64,000 bases of DNA. Origin: Heliocidaris tuberculata (lineage: Eukaryota > Echinodermata > Echinoidea > Camarodonta > Echinometridae). The stretch spans positions 61,977,108 through 62,041,107 of the forward strand of contig CM046832.1 of NCBI GenBank assembly GCA_025618425.1, in the 5' to 3' direction. Of the stretch, positions 33,886-44,995 are shown in pieces. Within the stretch, counting starts at the first letter, position 1. Each line of letters opens with the position of its first letter. Position numbers and translations under genes: made by a program. The notes beneath the pieces are model-generated. The model was not told where the DNA came from. It saw only the letters and a list, made by a program, of their open reading frames with translations, and did not search any database.

Positions 33886-34022
33886 AAGGAATATCTCTTT
33901 TGAACAGCATACACACAAACATACATGAAAGACGAAATTGGATGTAAAATGATGAAAGTGACTTGAAAAAGTTTTAAAAAGAATGACCAAAGACAAACCC
34001 TGAGATGTGCAAAATCACAGAG

Positions 34023-34736
34023 TTTAGGACTAAATTTAATGGGAAAATACGAAACTGAATAAATCAAAGTGTCACAAAAATGGACGGGAAAACCTATACT
34101 ACTAGTGCTTCTACTACTTCTTCATTCGCATGAGTGCATGGTCAGCACAAGTTCATCTAGGTTCAGTGAACTAGTAGAAACTAAAATTTAAAAAAAGAAT
34201 GGAAATAAAAAACATTAAGTTTGATCGATAGACTCTTCAAGAAGGAGTTAGTTGTTAGAAACGTACCTATTTATGACAATGTGTATGGTTATTAAACTCG
34301 GGTAACCCACCAACATTTTGTTGGCGAATGGAGATGGCGCTATATCTCATTTGGGTTCTTGACATTAGCGACGCATTTTATTGAGAGCCACATATATCGT
34401 AAAGGTTCATAACGAGACCACCAATAAATGAATACATGTTCATGCTACATTTTTATAACTTTGCTCTAAAAATTCTAATTAGATATTTACCTTTCAATGT
34501 TGTTATTCTTAGTTTTTTTTGGTTACAATAAAATTTATGATTACATTCAGTGGTTGTACACAGATGAAACTTGCGCGATAAGAGAAGGGTTTAGAAAAAG
34601 GTGAATGACATTGAAAGTTCAAAAAGGTTAATAAGAAAATGTGAAAAGCTGTACTTGTTCGAGAAAAATACAGATGTGTCGTACGCGAATAATCATAAAT
34701 TTTCCTGTTTTGATAATAATAATAATAATAATAATA

Positions 34737-34791
<55 letters not shown>

Positions 34792-35130
34792 TCCATTTAT
34801 ATAGCGAAGCTACTATACAAAATATACTCTACTGCGCTTTACAAAAGTATCTTATTATTACCCCGGCTTTAATGAATAAAAACGATTTTAGGACTTAATT
34901 TAATGGGAAAATAAGAAACTGAATGAAATAAAGTGTTACAAAATGGACGGGAAAACCTATACTACTAGTGCTACTACTTCTTCTTCATTTGCATGTGTAC
35001 ATTTTTAAATTTTTTGTTGTTGTTGTTGTTGAAAGTTCAAAAAGGTAAATAAGAAAATCTAAAAAGCTGTACTTGTTCGAGAAAGAGACAGATGTGTCGT
35101 ACGCGAATAATCATAAATTTTCCTGTTTTG

Positions 35131-35145
<15 letters not shown>
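34023..35145. repeat. Diverged tandem duplication
   Basis: Block 34023-34143 recurs at 34886-34999 (AATGGACGGGAAAACCTATA is shared). Block 34612-34725 recurs at 35030-35145 (GATGTGTCGTACGCGAATAA is shared). The first copy holds about 445 extra bases between the blocks. AAT repeats follow the second block in both copies. Confidence 0.8.
34727..34850 (-). mobile_element. LINE/SINE 3' tail with (ATT)n
   Basis: On the minus strand the order is AAGCGCAGTAGAGTATAT, then GCTATATAAATGGACATT, then (ATT)n. This parallels the end of the LINE at 1643-2516 (GCGCAGTAGAATACATAT, GCGCTTTATAAATCATT, ATT repeats). Only the tail is present. The AAT tract runs 34712-34790 on the + strand. Confidence 0.6.
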
Positions 35146-35171
<26 letters not shown>

Positions 35172-36858
35172 TAATGATAATAATGATAATAACGATAATA
35201 ATAATGATAATAATAATGTCCAAAAGGACATTTTTAAAATTCCTGGCATCAAACGCAATATGGTCATGCTCTTCGAATAATTTAAAATAACTGTGACGAA
35301 TCGAGAGGGTTTTTCACCCCTGGAATACACAAGTATGTGTTAAACTTATCTGATAAGACAAAAATAGTAATGGTTATTAACTGCAACCGGCGGGGACACA
35401 TCTAATCCCCCCGCCTAAAAAAAAATAATAAAAAAAAAATTGAAAAAAAAAAATTTAAAAATGAATAAATAATAAAAATAAATAAATAAATAAAAAATGA
35501 ATAGATAAATAGATAAATAAATAATGAAAAAAGAAAAATAAATGAATAAAAAAATAAAATATGATAAGAGAAGACAATTACCTTTTTTTTTACCTGATCA
35601 GGTGGGAGTATGCGTCTGTATCATTTTGTAATAACTCGACCAGCTTAAGCCAACATTTGTGTAGCTAAATAAAGAGGAACAGGAGAGGGCGTCAACGAAG
35701 AATCATCACAGCGCAGTTTGGCACCCCAGAGAAATAAACTTGGTTGCTCCACTGCACTCAAGATTATGCAATTTTTGAAAAATAATGGTAGATCTATTGA
35801 TATAAATTTAATGTTACACAATTATAATTGAGCACATTGTGTCAATATGAGCATAAAGATGAACAGAGAGTGAGTGCCAGAGATCCCATAATAATTATTC
35901 GGCAGCGAATAATCTTAATTCAGAATATCCAATTTCCTTTTTTAATGACGAAATGACATTTCTATCATAATAAAGTGTGTAGTTTGTGCTCACTCCCTTC
36001 GCTCGCTCGCAAAATGTAGAAACAGGACGGTTGATATTCAGGCAAGAGGCTTCAGCCAACGGCAACCCCCCCCCCCCCACACACACACACACACTTTCAA
36101 AAACGCTCCACGGCCTCTGATTCACACCTGAAGAAATGGTTCGTGTAAAATTTTAATTCAGCCATTGTGAAAGAAAAACAGCATCCATTCATATTATAAG
36201 TTGGTTGAGTTGATATTGTACGAATTAGTCAAAGTTTAAACAGTATCACTTTAAACTCTTTCCATTGTACTTGTACTTAGTACATTATTATTTTCGACTG
36301 ATGGTCGTAATTTAAAGAACGAAAATCCGAATTCCTAGTACATACCCCTTTCATATAATATCATACCTATCATACCGAGCCATTGCCCTCCCCTGTTGCC
36401 ATCCTCTTTACACGATACCCACCTTATCCACATCCTGGTCTCTCTCCTGCCCCCCCCCCCCTCCTTTCTCTCTCTCTCTCTCTCTCTCTCTGTCTGTCTC
36501 TCTGTCTGTCTCTCTCTCTCTCTCACTCCATCTCTCTCGCTCTCGCTCTCTTATTCATGCCCCCTTTTCCTTCACATAATTACCCTATTACTAATAGGCA
36601 TCTAATACATTATCATCATCATCATAATCATAATCATTATTATCATCACTGAGGCTATTCAAGCCCCCCCCCCCCCCCTTTTTTTTTTTTAAATCGATTT
36701 CGTGTTAAGTTTCAATTGTATCTACCAGAACTCAATGAAGGAGATTGGAGCTAAATGCATTGCGCCCTCTCACATGTTTCAGAATACTATGCAGGGCACA
36801 CATGAGTAATTCATCCGTTGGCGATGCATTTTGGACAGGCGTAAGTGTAATGGTAGCT
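35146..36858. other. Low-complexity, AT-rich spacer
   Basis: AAT/AATG repeats to 35218, A-rich AAAT repeats at 35417-35570, C run plus (CA)n at 36065-36093, (CT)n at 36467-36530, ATC repeats at 36610-36650, C and T runs at 36665-36690. No gene. Confidence 0.55.
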
Positions 36859-37005
36859 GGGCCCTCTTGCATAAAAAGTTGCGATTAAACGCAACTCAAA
36901 AAATTAAACGCAAGTCCCAAATATGCGATCCTGATTGGTTGAAAATGGAGTTGCGTTTAATTTTTTGAGTTGCGTTTAATCGCAACTTTTTATGCAAGAG
37001 GGCCC
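36859..37005. mobile_element. 147-bp palindromic MITE, copy 1
   Basis: Starts GGGCCCTCTTGCATAAAAAG and ends with its inverse. The arms of about 60 bp contain TTGCGATTAAACGCAACTC. The loop includes GATCCTGATTGGTTGAAAAT. The second copy at 52572-52718 has the same length and an inverted loop. Confidence 0.85.
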
Positions 37006-37219
37006 TGGTCAAAAATATTCATTGTCTTTCGTTGGACAGCCCTCGAAGAAGGCGACAATGCCGAAAGCGGATTATAGTCTATATGAGGGAAAACAAGAAA
37101 TTGTAAAAAACAATAGCCGAATACTCCTTTGGCAAATTGTGAACAATATAATACAACAATTGGAGAAAACAGATTTTTTACGTCTTCTTTTTTTATATGT
37201 TATTTTTACGAGATGCGTA

Positions 37220-38135
37220 CACTCTTAAAAAAGTTGGGCAAAAAAATGCCCAATTTTTAACCAACACTGGGCAACATACTGTCCACACAACTTTTGGTTA
37301 AAATTTGCCCAACTGATGTTGGGCAATCCATTTACTATGTTGTTGGGCAAATTAAATTGCCCATCAGTTGGTGACCCATTAGATTTTACCCAACTCTACA
37401 ATTGCCCAACTGTTGGTTATATTCTCAGTTGGGTAATTATTGCCCAACCAATCTTACCCAATAGGATTGCCCAACCCTCTATTTGTTCAGCTGTTTGGTA
37501 ACAAATATCATGTGGTTGGGCAAATTCAGCTGCCCAATTTATTGTTTCCTTTTTCCTCCAACCTAGGTAAAAAAAAATGAAATCTGCTTGTTACGTCCTT
37601 CTGGGTCTTAACCTAATCAATCATAACCTATCCTATTTTAAGCTATCCTATCCTATATCTTAACCTATCCTATCCTAGTCCTATCCTATCCAGTTAGTGC
37701 AAACTAGTGCAAGCTCTTATATACCCCTTATATTTTTTTATGCATTCGGTGACAATTAGTAAATCGGGCCACCCCAAACCATACGCTACTAAAAATTCAT
37801 GAATATTCATATCAGTGTTTTCCCCAATATTGGGTAAAAATATTTACCACAAGTTGGGCAAAAGCGAATTTCTAACCAACCATCAGTTACCCAACAAAAT
37901 TTACCCAACTGGCAAAGGAAATGTGACAAAATTACACAACTACAGGGCAACAAGTACCCAACCCATAATTACCAAATACTGTTGGTAAATATATGCCCAA
38001 TATTTAGGTAAAAAGTATTGACCAATATTGGTTACACCACTTGAGTGTCCAGTTGGTTAATAATAGCCCAGAATTGGGAATATTTTTAACCAACCAGCAG
38101 TTACCCAACTAAATTTACCCAACATTTTAAGAGTG
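37220..38135. mobile_element. TA-flanked element built of TTGGGCAA inverted words (916 bp)
   Basis: Ends CACTCTTAAAAAAGTTGGGC and, inverted, CACTCTTAAAATGTTGGGTA are flanked by TA (37218-37219 and 38136-38137), as in mariner-type MITEs. Inside, TTGGGCAA or TTGGGTAA and their complements recur many times in both orientations, densest at 37220-37550 and 37830-38120. A CTATC pentamer repeat lies at 37627-37692. No protein is encoded. Confidence 0.75.
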
Positions 38136-38208
38136 TAAAATGGAGTGCAAATTCAAAAATAAACAGTGCAAAATTAAAAAGAATTAAAAAATAAGACACA
38201 ATTCTAAA

Positions 38209-38919
38209 CAGTGGCGTATCTAGGGGGCAGGGGGCACGTGCCCCGGGCGGCACTTGGAGGGGGAACAAAAAACGCAAGAGAGAGAGAGAAAAAAAGGGAA
38301 AATGAAGAAAACAGTCACAATCCTCAAGGATTAGGCGCCCCCCCCCCCACTATCTGTAGCGTAAATGCATTAGAAATACAGTTTTTGAGGATTTAAAATG
38401 CGAATATTTTCTAAAGCTCGGTCGCTTTGCTCCCTCGCATAATTATTGTCTTTCAGGATCTCGTAATTTCGCGCCCCTAGTATATAATTTTTAAATATCT
38501 TTTTTTGAAGAGTTCAAAATTTCAAAAAATAAAAATGTAATTATTGCTTTGCTCGCTATCATGTAAGTTTCATCTGCCTCTAGCTAAGTGTTATAGGATA
38601 AAATGCATAAAACAGCATTTGCAGAGGTTCAACATTTAAAAGAAATCTCAACTTCCAGTCGATTTGCTGAATTCCTCGATTATTTCTCAAGGGTTTTCGT
38701 TAATTATTTTGCTCCCTATTTTAGAATGGAGTGAATAGAAAACCGTTTATCAATGTACAAACTTTTAACTTCTCTACCGCATAGTTGCAGTGGTCAGTCG
38801 CAAATTTCCTGGGTACAATGCGCAAAAAATTGTGCTTTTTAGGGTAAAAAATGCAAAAAAATTGCCGCTCGGTCGTCTTGCTCCCTTGCTGTAAAATACC
38901 GTAGATAGGTTTGGGCACT

Positions 38920-38964
<45 letters not shown>

Positions 38965-39018
38965 GGGGCGTAACTTCTTTATTTGCCCCGGGCGCCATAA
39001 TCCCTAGATACGCCACTG
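38209..39018. mobile_element. hAT-type non-autonomous element (810 bp)
   Basis: Inverted ends CAGTGGCGTATCTAGGG and CCCTAGATACGCCACTG are flanked by an exact 8-bp duplication, ATTCTAAA (38201-38208 and 39019-39026), the hAT signature. Just inside the ends are G-rich runs, the right one expanded to about 43 G (38920-38963). No transposase frame, so it depended on another element. Confidence 0.9.
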
Positions 39019-39204
39019 ATTCTAAATTAAATGAAAACATTTTATCTTTTTGGAGTATAGAACTGTATAGAACTTTTTTTTTTTTTTTTTGCCACTCAAT
39101 AGTATCCATGTGCCATATTGTATCTCTCAAAGGATTTATGCATGTATATGCCTACTCATGATCAGCCGTAATGCAATGGGTTGGGTGAAAAAAAAGTAAT
39201 ATTT

Positions 39205-39530
39205 TTCTCTTAATAGTTACCATCTCTATTATCACCGTCATCACCGTAATCATCATTATCACCTGTAATATAATCTTTATCATCAGCAGCATTATCATTA
39301 TCTTCATCACCTTAATAATTAAGATCTCGATTTGCACCATCACCACCATAATCATTATCACCCCTATTATCATCATCTTCATCACCATAATCATTACCCC
39401 CCCCCCCCACTATCACCATCTTCACCGTTATAATTAAGCCCAAGTTAACCCAATCATGACCATTATCATCATCACTATCATACCCCATTATCACCGTATT
39501 TTTTATCACCCCGCTATAAAGCCATCACCA
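39205..39530. repeat. Degenerate ATC-rich array
   Basis: Imperfect repeats of ATCATCACC, GTAATCATTATCACC and similar words. Minus-strand Met/Ile/Val and Asp/Gly frames are repeat translations. Confidence 0.8.
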
Positions 39531-39597
39531 TGATCATTATTTACTCTCTATCACCCTTTCTTTTGTTGTTGTTGTTGTTTGTACAAGTTTTTATTCT

Positions 39598-39820
39598 TTA
39601 CTCTCATAAACCAAATTGCAAATGAAGTTTAACATGTCATACAATATTACAAATAAATTTTGACATAAACATTACAAGTAAAGTTTTCCATTTCATACAC
39701 AGTTGCAAATAACTTTTCAGATAAACAAAATTGCAAAAAAAAGTTTCACATTTCATACAAAATTGCAATAAATTTTTGTCATTTTCTCATGAACAGAATT
39801 ACAAATGAATTTTCACAATT
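39598..39820. repeat. Minisatellite, unit about 58 bp
   Basis: A little over three units containing CATTTCATACA, AATTGCAAATAAATTTT and ATAAACA in order, with small indels. Confidence 0.65.
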
Positions 39821-40084
39821 CCTACCTTGCCATAATTCAAAGATTCAGAATACGGTATTCTGAAGAAAAATATGATGTATACATCAACTTTTGCACTTCT
39901 TGTTTTGTTACATCTAGAGAGAAAATTTAATAATTCATAGAAAAGGAAGGAGAAAAAGAAAGAGGGGAAAAGAACGAAGAAAGAAGATAGGAAAGTGGAG
40001 TGAAGGTGTTGTGAAAAAAACCCTACAAACACACACCAAACACACCCCTGAAACACGACACGACTCGACTCATTATTGATATCG

Positions 40085-40510
40085 ATACAAACCTTATTTC
40101 CTCAGTATCGCTGTCACCGTAATCATCATCACCCCGAAAATCACAAACACCACCGTAATCGTTATCCCCTAGTATCGCACTAATCGTTATCACCCCTAAT
40201 ATCATCATCATAATGTAATCATTATCACTCCCATCATTATTCATTCACCGTAATATCACTCCCATCATCACCGTAATCAGCACCCCTTATTCTCACGATT
40301 ATCCCCGTTATCACCATTATCATTGTCACCCCTATCATCATCATCATCAACACCGTAATCATTTTTACCCCTATTATCATCATGTTAACCGTAATCATTA
40401 TCACCCTCAGTAAGACATATCATCACCGTAGTCATTATCAACCCCAATATCACCTTGAACCATTCACCCCAATCATCCCCGTAATCATTAATCCCCCCCC
40501 CCCCCCCCCA
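40085..40510. repeat. Degenerate ATC-rich array, second block
   Basis: Same word set as 39205-39530 (CACCGTAATCATTATCACC), ending in a C run at 40493-40509. The two blocks are separated by AT-rich DNA and the 58-bp array. Confidence 0.8.
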
Positions 40511-40554
40511 TCAACCCAAACATGAGTTCGCTACTCTCTAATAAAGGTACTCTA

Positions 40555-42010
40555 CCCCCAAGGCCCTGCGAGTGCCCTCTTTTCACCCAGTAAAGTTAGG
40601 CGAGGAGTTAGTTCCTACTGTCTACAAAGTAAAGTACACCCGCTTTACCGACTTGTCACGGTACGGTATCGGAACCTGGTCCTGCTAGAAATCCCTAACA
40701 CCACAAATAGTTGCTCTACCTGAGCATTTAAAGGGATTCGGTAACTTTGTGGAGGCTTGATTTAATAAATTGTTGAATTTTGATATCTGTCTTGTATAAT
40801 GATGCTCAGAAGGATAAATAAATAGCCAGGCATAGAAAGGTTTTCAAATATATAATGCTATTATTAAGATATCTATGACTGAATACTCCCATTTACGAAA
40901 GCGTGTGGCCATACGCTTTAGTCCAACACTGAGTCTATGGGGGGGGGGGGGGGGGGGGATGAGTCTGGCATTTCCGGTTACTTGCATATGTTTACTTTGT
41001 GAAGCACATGGTGATTTTGAGTCCCTTTTTTCCCCTTGGCTTCATTTTTACACCATATTACATACATTGATAGCATGTAAGGCCAGGCAGCTCAGATTTT
41101 ATCAAGCCCCTATACAAAGTTACCAATTCACTTTAAATACAAGAGATATGATATATTTATGTATATGTCTAGCTTGCAGAACGTGGTCTGACCAGAAAAT
41201 CCTAACTCTACAAAGTGACATAGAACTACACTAGTTTACCACCTTGTCACGGTTACGGTAGCGGACTAGGTCCGACCAGGAAACCCTAACCCCGAAAAGT
41301 GGCATACACTAGCTTTACCGGCTTATTACATATGGTAGCCAGGCGCGGTAGCGGACTAAGTCCGGCCAGAAAACCCTAACCCCCAAAAAGTGACGTACAC
41401 TGGCTTTACCGGCTTGTCACAGTACGGTAACGGAACCTGGTCCCACCAGAAATCCCTAACCCCACAAAGTGACATATACTAGTTGCTCCACCTGAGCATT
41501 TAAATACAAGAGATATGATATATTCATATATATATATATATATATTAGGTAGCAGAACCTGGTCTGACCAAAAAATCCTAACTCTACAAAGTGACATAGA
41601 ACTACACTGGCTTTACCGGATAGTCACAGTTACAGTAGCGGACTAAGTCCGGCCAGAAAACCCTAACCCCCAAGAAGTGAGATAATCATGCATGAAGAAC
41701 AACTGGCTTTACCGACTTATCACATACGGTAAGCGGACTAAGTCTGGCCAGAAAACCCTAACCCCAATAAGTGACCCTCACTGGCTTGCCATGGCTAATG
41801 CGGTAGCGGACTTGGTCTGGCCAGTAACAAAGAACGTACACTGGCTTTACCGGATAGTCACAGTTACAGTAACGGAACTAAGTCCGGCCAGAAAACCCTA
41901 ACCCCACAAAGTGAGATAATCATACATGTTGCTCAACCTGAGCATTTACAAGAGATATGCTATATTTATGTATATGTCTAGCTTGCAGAACGTGGTCTGA
42001 CCAGAAAACC
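40555..42010 (+). repeat. Composite minisatellite with [17 protein letters not shown] frame
   Basis: About 11 copies of a ~80-110-bp unit, plus a lone copy at 43868. Each copy contains GGTCTGACCAGAAAACCCTA or a variant, then CCACAAAGTGACATACACTGG, then CTTTACCGGCTTGTCACAG. Some copies add a CCTGAGCATTTAAATACAAG segment leading to ATATAT and CTAGCTTGCAG. In one frame most copies read T-(W/K)-S-(G/D)-Q-K-(T/I)-L-T-(P/L)-Q-S-D. Several differences between copies fall on third positions (ACG/ACT/ACC/ACA, TCT/TCC, CAG/CAA). Stops follow soon after the motif in most copies. It may descend from a duplicated exon; no family recognised. Confidence 0.7.
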
Positions 42011-42035
42011 CTCATTATACAAAGTGACACAGCCT

Positions 42036-42310
42036 GGGGAATTGGTCTATTAATGTGCACCACCAAAGGAGATTGTGTCATTTGCGATCCGACATAAGAA
42101 TTGCCTCGCTTTCCTGAAAGACAAAATGGAGAAAATAAGATGTGTATTAGTACATGGCGTCTTGCCTTGTTCATTATTCCTGTAGATTTTTAACTTTATT
42201 TGATTTGATTACGTACGTAAGTTTAAAATTGTTTGAGATAATCATGCATGAAGAACAACTAGAAAGAGAGAACGGGATAAACAAGAAAAATGAAAATAAA
42301 AGATTTTAAA
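42036..42310. repeat. Exon-like cassette, copy 1
   Basis: Joined directly to the end of the minisatellite, with the TWSDQKTLIIQSD frame running on into GIGLLMCTTKGDCVICDPT before a TAA. On the minus strand an acceptor-like TTTTGTCTTTCAG at about 42115-42127 opens a frame GKRGNSYVGSQMTQSPLVVH. It lacks the second part present in copies 2 and 3. Confidence 0.55.
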
Positions 42311-42344
42311 TATCAAGAAATTATCTGAAATTTTTCGATTTTTT

Positions 42345-42795
42345 TTTCCTGGATCCAATCACTAAAGGGAACTGTTCTTGCTATGTGGATCAGTAAAGGA
42401 GATTGTGTCAGCTGTGATCCGACTTAAGAATGCCTCGCCATCCTGAAAGACAAAATGGAGAAGAAAAGAAGGATATTAGCATGGCGTCCAGCCTTGTTAA
42501 TTATTCCTGTACATTTTAACTTTATCTGCTTTAATTACGTACTTAGCTTTAGAATTGTTTGAGATAATCATGAAGAACAACTAGAAAGAGAGAATGGGAT
42601 AAACAACTGAAACTAAAAGATTTTAAAAATCAAGAAAAGGATGGATGTAAAGAAGAGAGATAAACTAACCTCCGTTAAATGAAATGAAGTTGACCTCGTT
42701 AGAAAAGGTAGCAACACGAGCTAATCACATCTGTAGTGACATCCTCGAGATCTTCCTAAGATATAGAAAGAAATTCATAATATGAAATCAAGGAG
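42345..42795. repeat. Exon-like cassette, copy 2
   Basis: Homologous to copies 1 and 3. The + frame SLKGTVLAMWISKGDCVSCD ends at a TAA and is then shifted. The distal part (about 42655-42770) matches the distal part of copy 3, but the frame that is open in copy 3 has a TAG here. It looks like a decayed duplicate. Confidence 0.55.
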
Positions 42796-42894
42796 AATAT
42801 TTTGCAATGGGGAAACAACTTCTTCTTGAATTCAACTTTACTTTCCAATGGAAAATTCTAGATGAAAATAATAAACATATGACATATTTTATCG

Positions 42895-43255
42895 TTAATG
42901 CGTTGGTCACATCCGGCCGTACACCTCTCTGCGTATATGGTCTACGACGCGACGGACTTCGCAGAAAATCCTAGCGTCTGAGGCACGGGTCTGCACGTTT
43001 TTTCTGAGCACGTAGGCATGGTAGGAGCACTCAAGACATGCAAGGAGGCTAATCGACATGTCCAACAATCTCTGCGTGTGCTACGTCGTTTAAACATTCT
43101 AAGCTGCCGTTTAAACATGTTATGAACACAGCCATCGTACTTCTTGCAGACATTGCACATGCTTCTTGCGGAGGTCTCACGAAGGATAGATGTGGGGTCG
43201 TACGCTGCCATACGGAGCCGTAATCGCGCGTCACTTGCAAGTAAGAGGTTGAATG
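42895..43255 (-). repeat. Dispersed GC-rich repeat, copy 2 (inverted)
   Basis: Inverted relative to 24816-25196, sharing its order of conserved segments over ~360 bp. The insertion lies between cassette copies 2 and 3. Confidence 0.65.
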
Positions 43256-43450
43256 TTTATGAGGAGGGGTGTAAAACGTAAGAGGAGGACATTCTAGTCG
43301 CAGGAGTTGGCCTGCAACCCGACCGCAGCCGTGGATATGCAAGTACAAAAAAAAAACGAAACAAAACAAAAAACAACAAACAAAAAACAAAAAAAAAGCA
43401 CGATCAGTTGTAACCATAGCATAGGCCTAACAACTAAAAATGCATCAGAC
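43256..43450. other. A-rich spacer
   Basis: AAAAC-type repeats at 43345-43398. Includes the left hAT target duplication CATCAGAC (43443-43450). Confidence 0.5.
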
Positions 43451-43712
43451 CAGTGGCGGATTTAGGGGGGGGGGCAATCCCGGCCCGTGCCCCCCCCCCT
43501 TTCGACCAGAAAACGTTCTTTTTTTTTGTGCTTCTCAGAGAATTATGGAGGGGAACTGGACTCCATAACCCCCCCCCCCCCCCTCCACTGAGCGACTTTT
43601 GGAGGGCTGGCGAGACCAAAAAAATATGGGTCTCCCTCCAAGCAGTTTCCCAAAGTTGACAATCCTGCATTTGTGTGCCCCCCCCCTTATACGAAATCCT
43701 GGATCCGCCCTG
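43451..43712. mobile_element. hAT-type MITE (262 bp)
   Basis: Ends CAGTGGCGGATTTAGG and CCTGGATCCGCCCTG are inverted, with an exact 8-bp duplication CATCAGAC on both sides (43443-43450 and 43713-43720). G/C runs occur inside both ends and in the middle. Frames across it are artefacts. Confidence 0.9.
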
Positions 43713-43867
43713 CATCAGACTGAGGTTTTCACATTGTAAGAAGGATGTCAAATCGTTTAATGATATTTCTTTGAATAACAATGAACGCGTATCAGAAAAT
43801 AATTTAGAGCATAACCATTCCAAAAGCGAATTGCAGCTGAAATTCCAGAGTACCTCTTCAAAGCCGT

Positions 43868-43930
43868 ATAGGACATGGTCCGGCCAGAAAACCCTAACCC
43901 CACAAAGTGAGGAACCCCGGCTTTACCTGA
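43868..43930 (+). repeat. Isolated unit of the 40.5-42 kb minisatellite
   Basis: Contains CATGGTCCGGCCAGAAAACC, ACCCCACAAAGTGAGG and CTTTACCTGAGCATG, so it belongs to the array ending at 42010. It leads into the AT tract as other units do. Confidence 0.75.
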
Positions 43931-43944
43931 GCATGTATAAATAA

Positions 43945-44069
<125 letters not shown>

Positions 44070-44812
44070 ATGCATTATCTAGGCTTTAAAACAAATCTCT
44101 CAGAGCCAATATAGGCCTATTTGATATGTACACCTATTACCATGGCAAAAGAGATGGTAGATATATTTCACCTGAACTTGGCTTGACTTGTGCCCATCTT
44201 GATTCATCCATGAAGATAATGATCAGTCCCCATGCTAGAATATTTAAGAATTAAGGAAAATATTTTGTAGTGGAAAATACAAGGAAATGTTGGCACATGA
44301 TTAATGACCAATACCAAAGCCACAAACCTTTACATGAGCCCAAACAAAAAACAACAAAACAAAACAAAAACAAACATAACAATTAAAAACAAAAAACACA
44401 CACAAAATCACAGAGTCGCATACACACACCCCACACCTGGTTTAGGATAGGGATAGGGTTAAGGTTTTGACCCCTACGTGTCATGGACGACTTTTTATCT
44501 TTAACGATGAACAGGGGGTCATGCCCCCCCCCCCCCTCCCCTCCTGCTATGCCTATAAGGTTGTACGTACTTGTTCCTTGTGTCTAGATAATAGGAAATC
44601 TCTCAAGAGCCATAACGGGAAAGATGTATAAACCTGTAAAAATGGATCGAGAAAATTCAGAAATTAAGATTTCAGTTGCTGTTATAGGACTCTTCTGGCA
44701 AGGGTTCCCCAACTTTTGGCCAGATTTTCCCAGGATTTGGCCAGGTTTACCTGGCAATGCTAGGACTCGAGTCCTTTATCGTCGGTTAAAATCTGACGTT
44801 TTGTACCAGTGA
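44070..44812. other. No recognised gene
   Basis: AAAC repeats near 44345-44400 and a C run at 44525-44537. A 62-codon frame at 44624-44812 resembles nothing known. Confidence 0.4.
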
Positions 44813-44995
44813 AATTTTTTCCTGGTCCAGTCACTAAAGGGGATTGGTCTTCCTATGTGCATCAGTAAAGGAGATTGTGTTATCTGTGACCCGACGTATT
44901 TGCCTACCCATCCTGAAAGACAAAATGGAGAAGATAAGACATTGGAATTTAAGAAGAATATCATTATGGTGTCCATCCTTTTATTATTCTTGTAG
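44813..44995 (+). other. Possible exon frame in cassette copy 3
   Basis: 60 open codons ending in TAG at 44993-44995, including LKGIGLPMCISKGDCVICDP and LPTHPERQNGEDKT. CCTGGTCCAG just before TCACTAAAGG could serve as acceptor. Compared with copy 1, all five differences within GDCVICDPT are third-position and silent. However, the minus-strand frame shares the same third positions, so silence does not decide the strand. Confidence 0.2.

Noticed and set aside
34509..34898. Poly-Ile/Tyr and poly-Asn frames
   Set aside because: Translation of the AAT microsatellite.
36859..37005. Rho-independent terminator or microRNA hairpin
   Set aside because: A same-length second copy with an inverted loop shows that it is a mobile palindrome.
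39152..39509. Met/Ile/Val-rich and Asp/Gly-rich minus frames
   Set aside because: Degenerate ATC array read in two frames.
40875..41234. 119-codon + frame as an intact gene
   Set aside because: It begins in low-complexity DNA with a G run and only its last 20 codons belong to the minisatellite frame.
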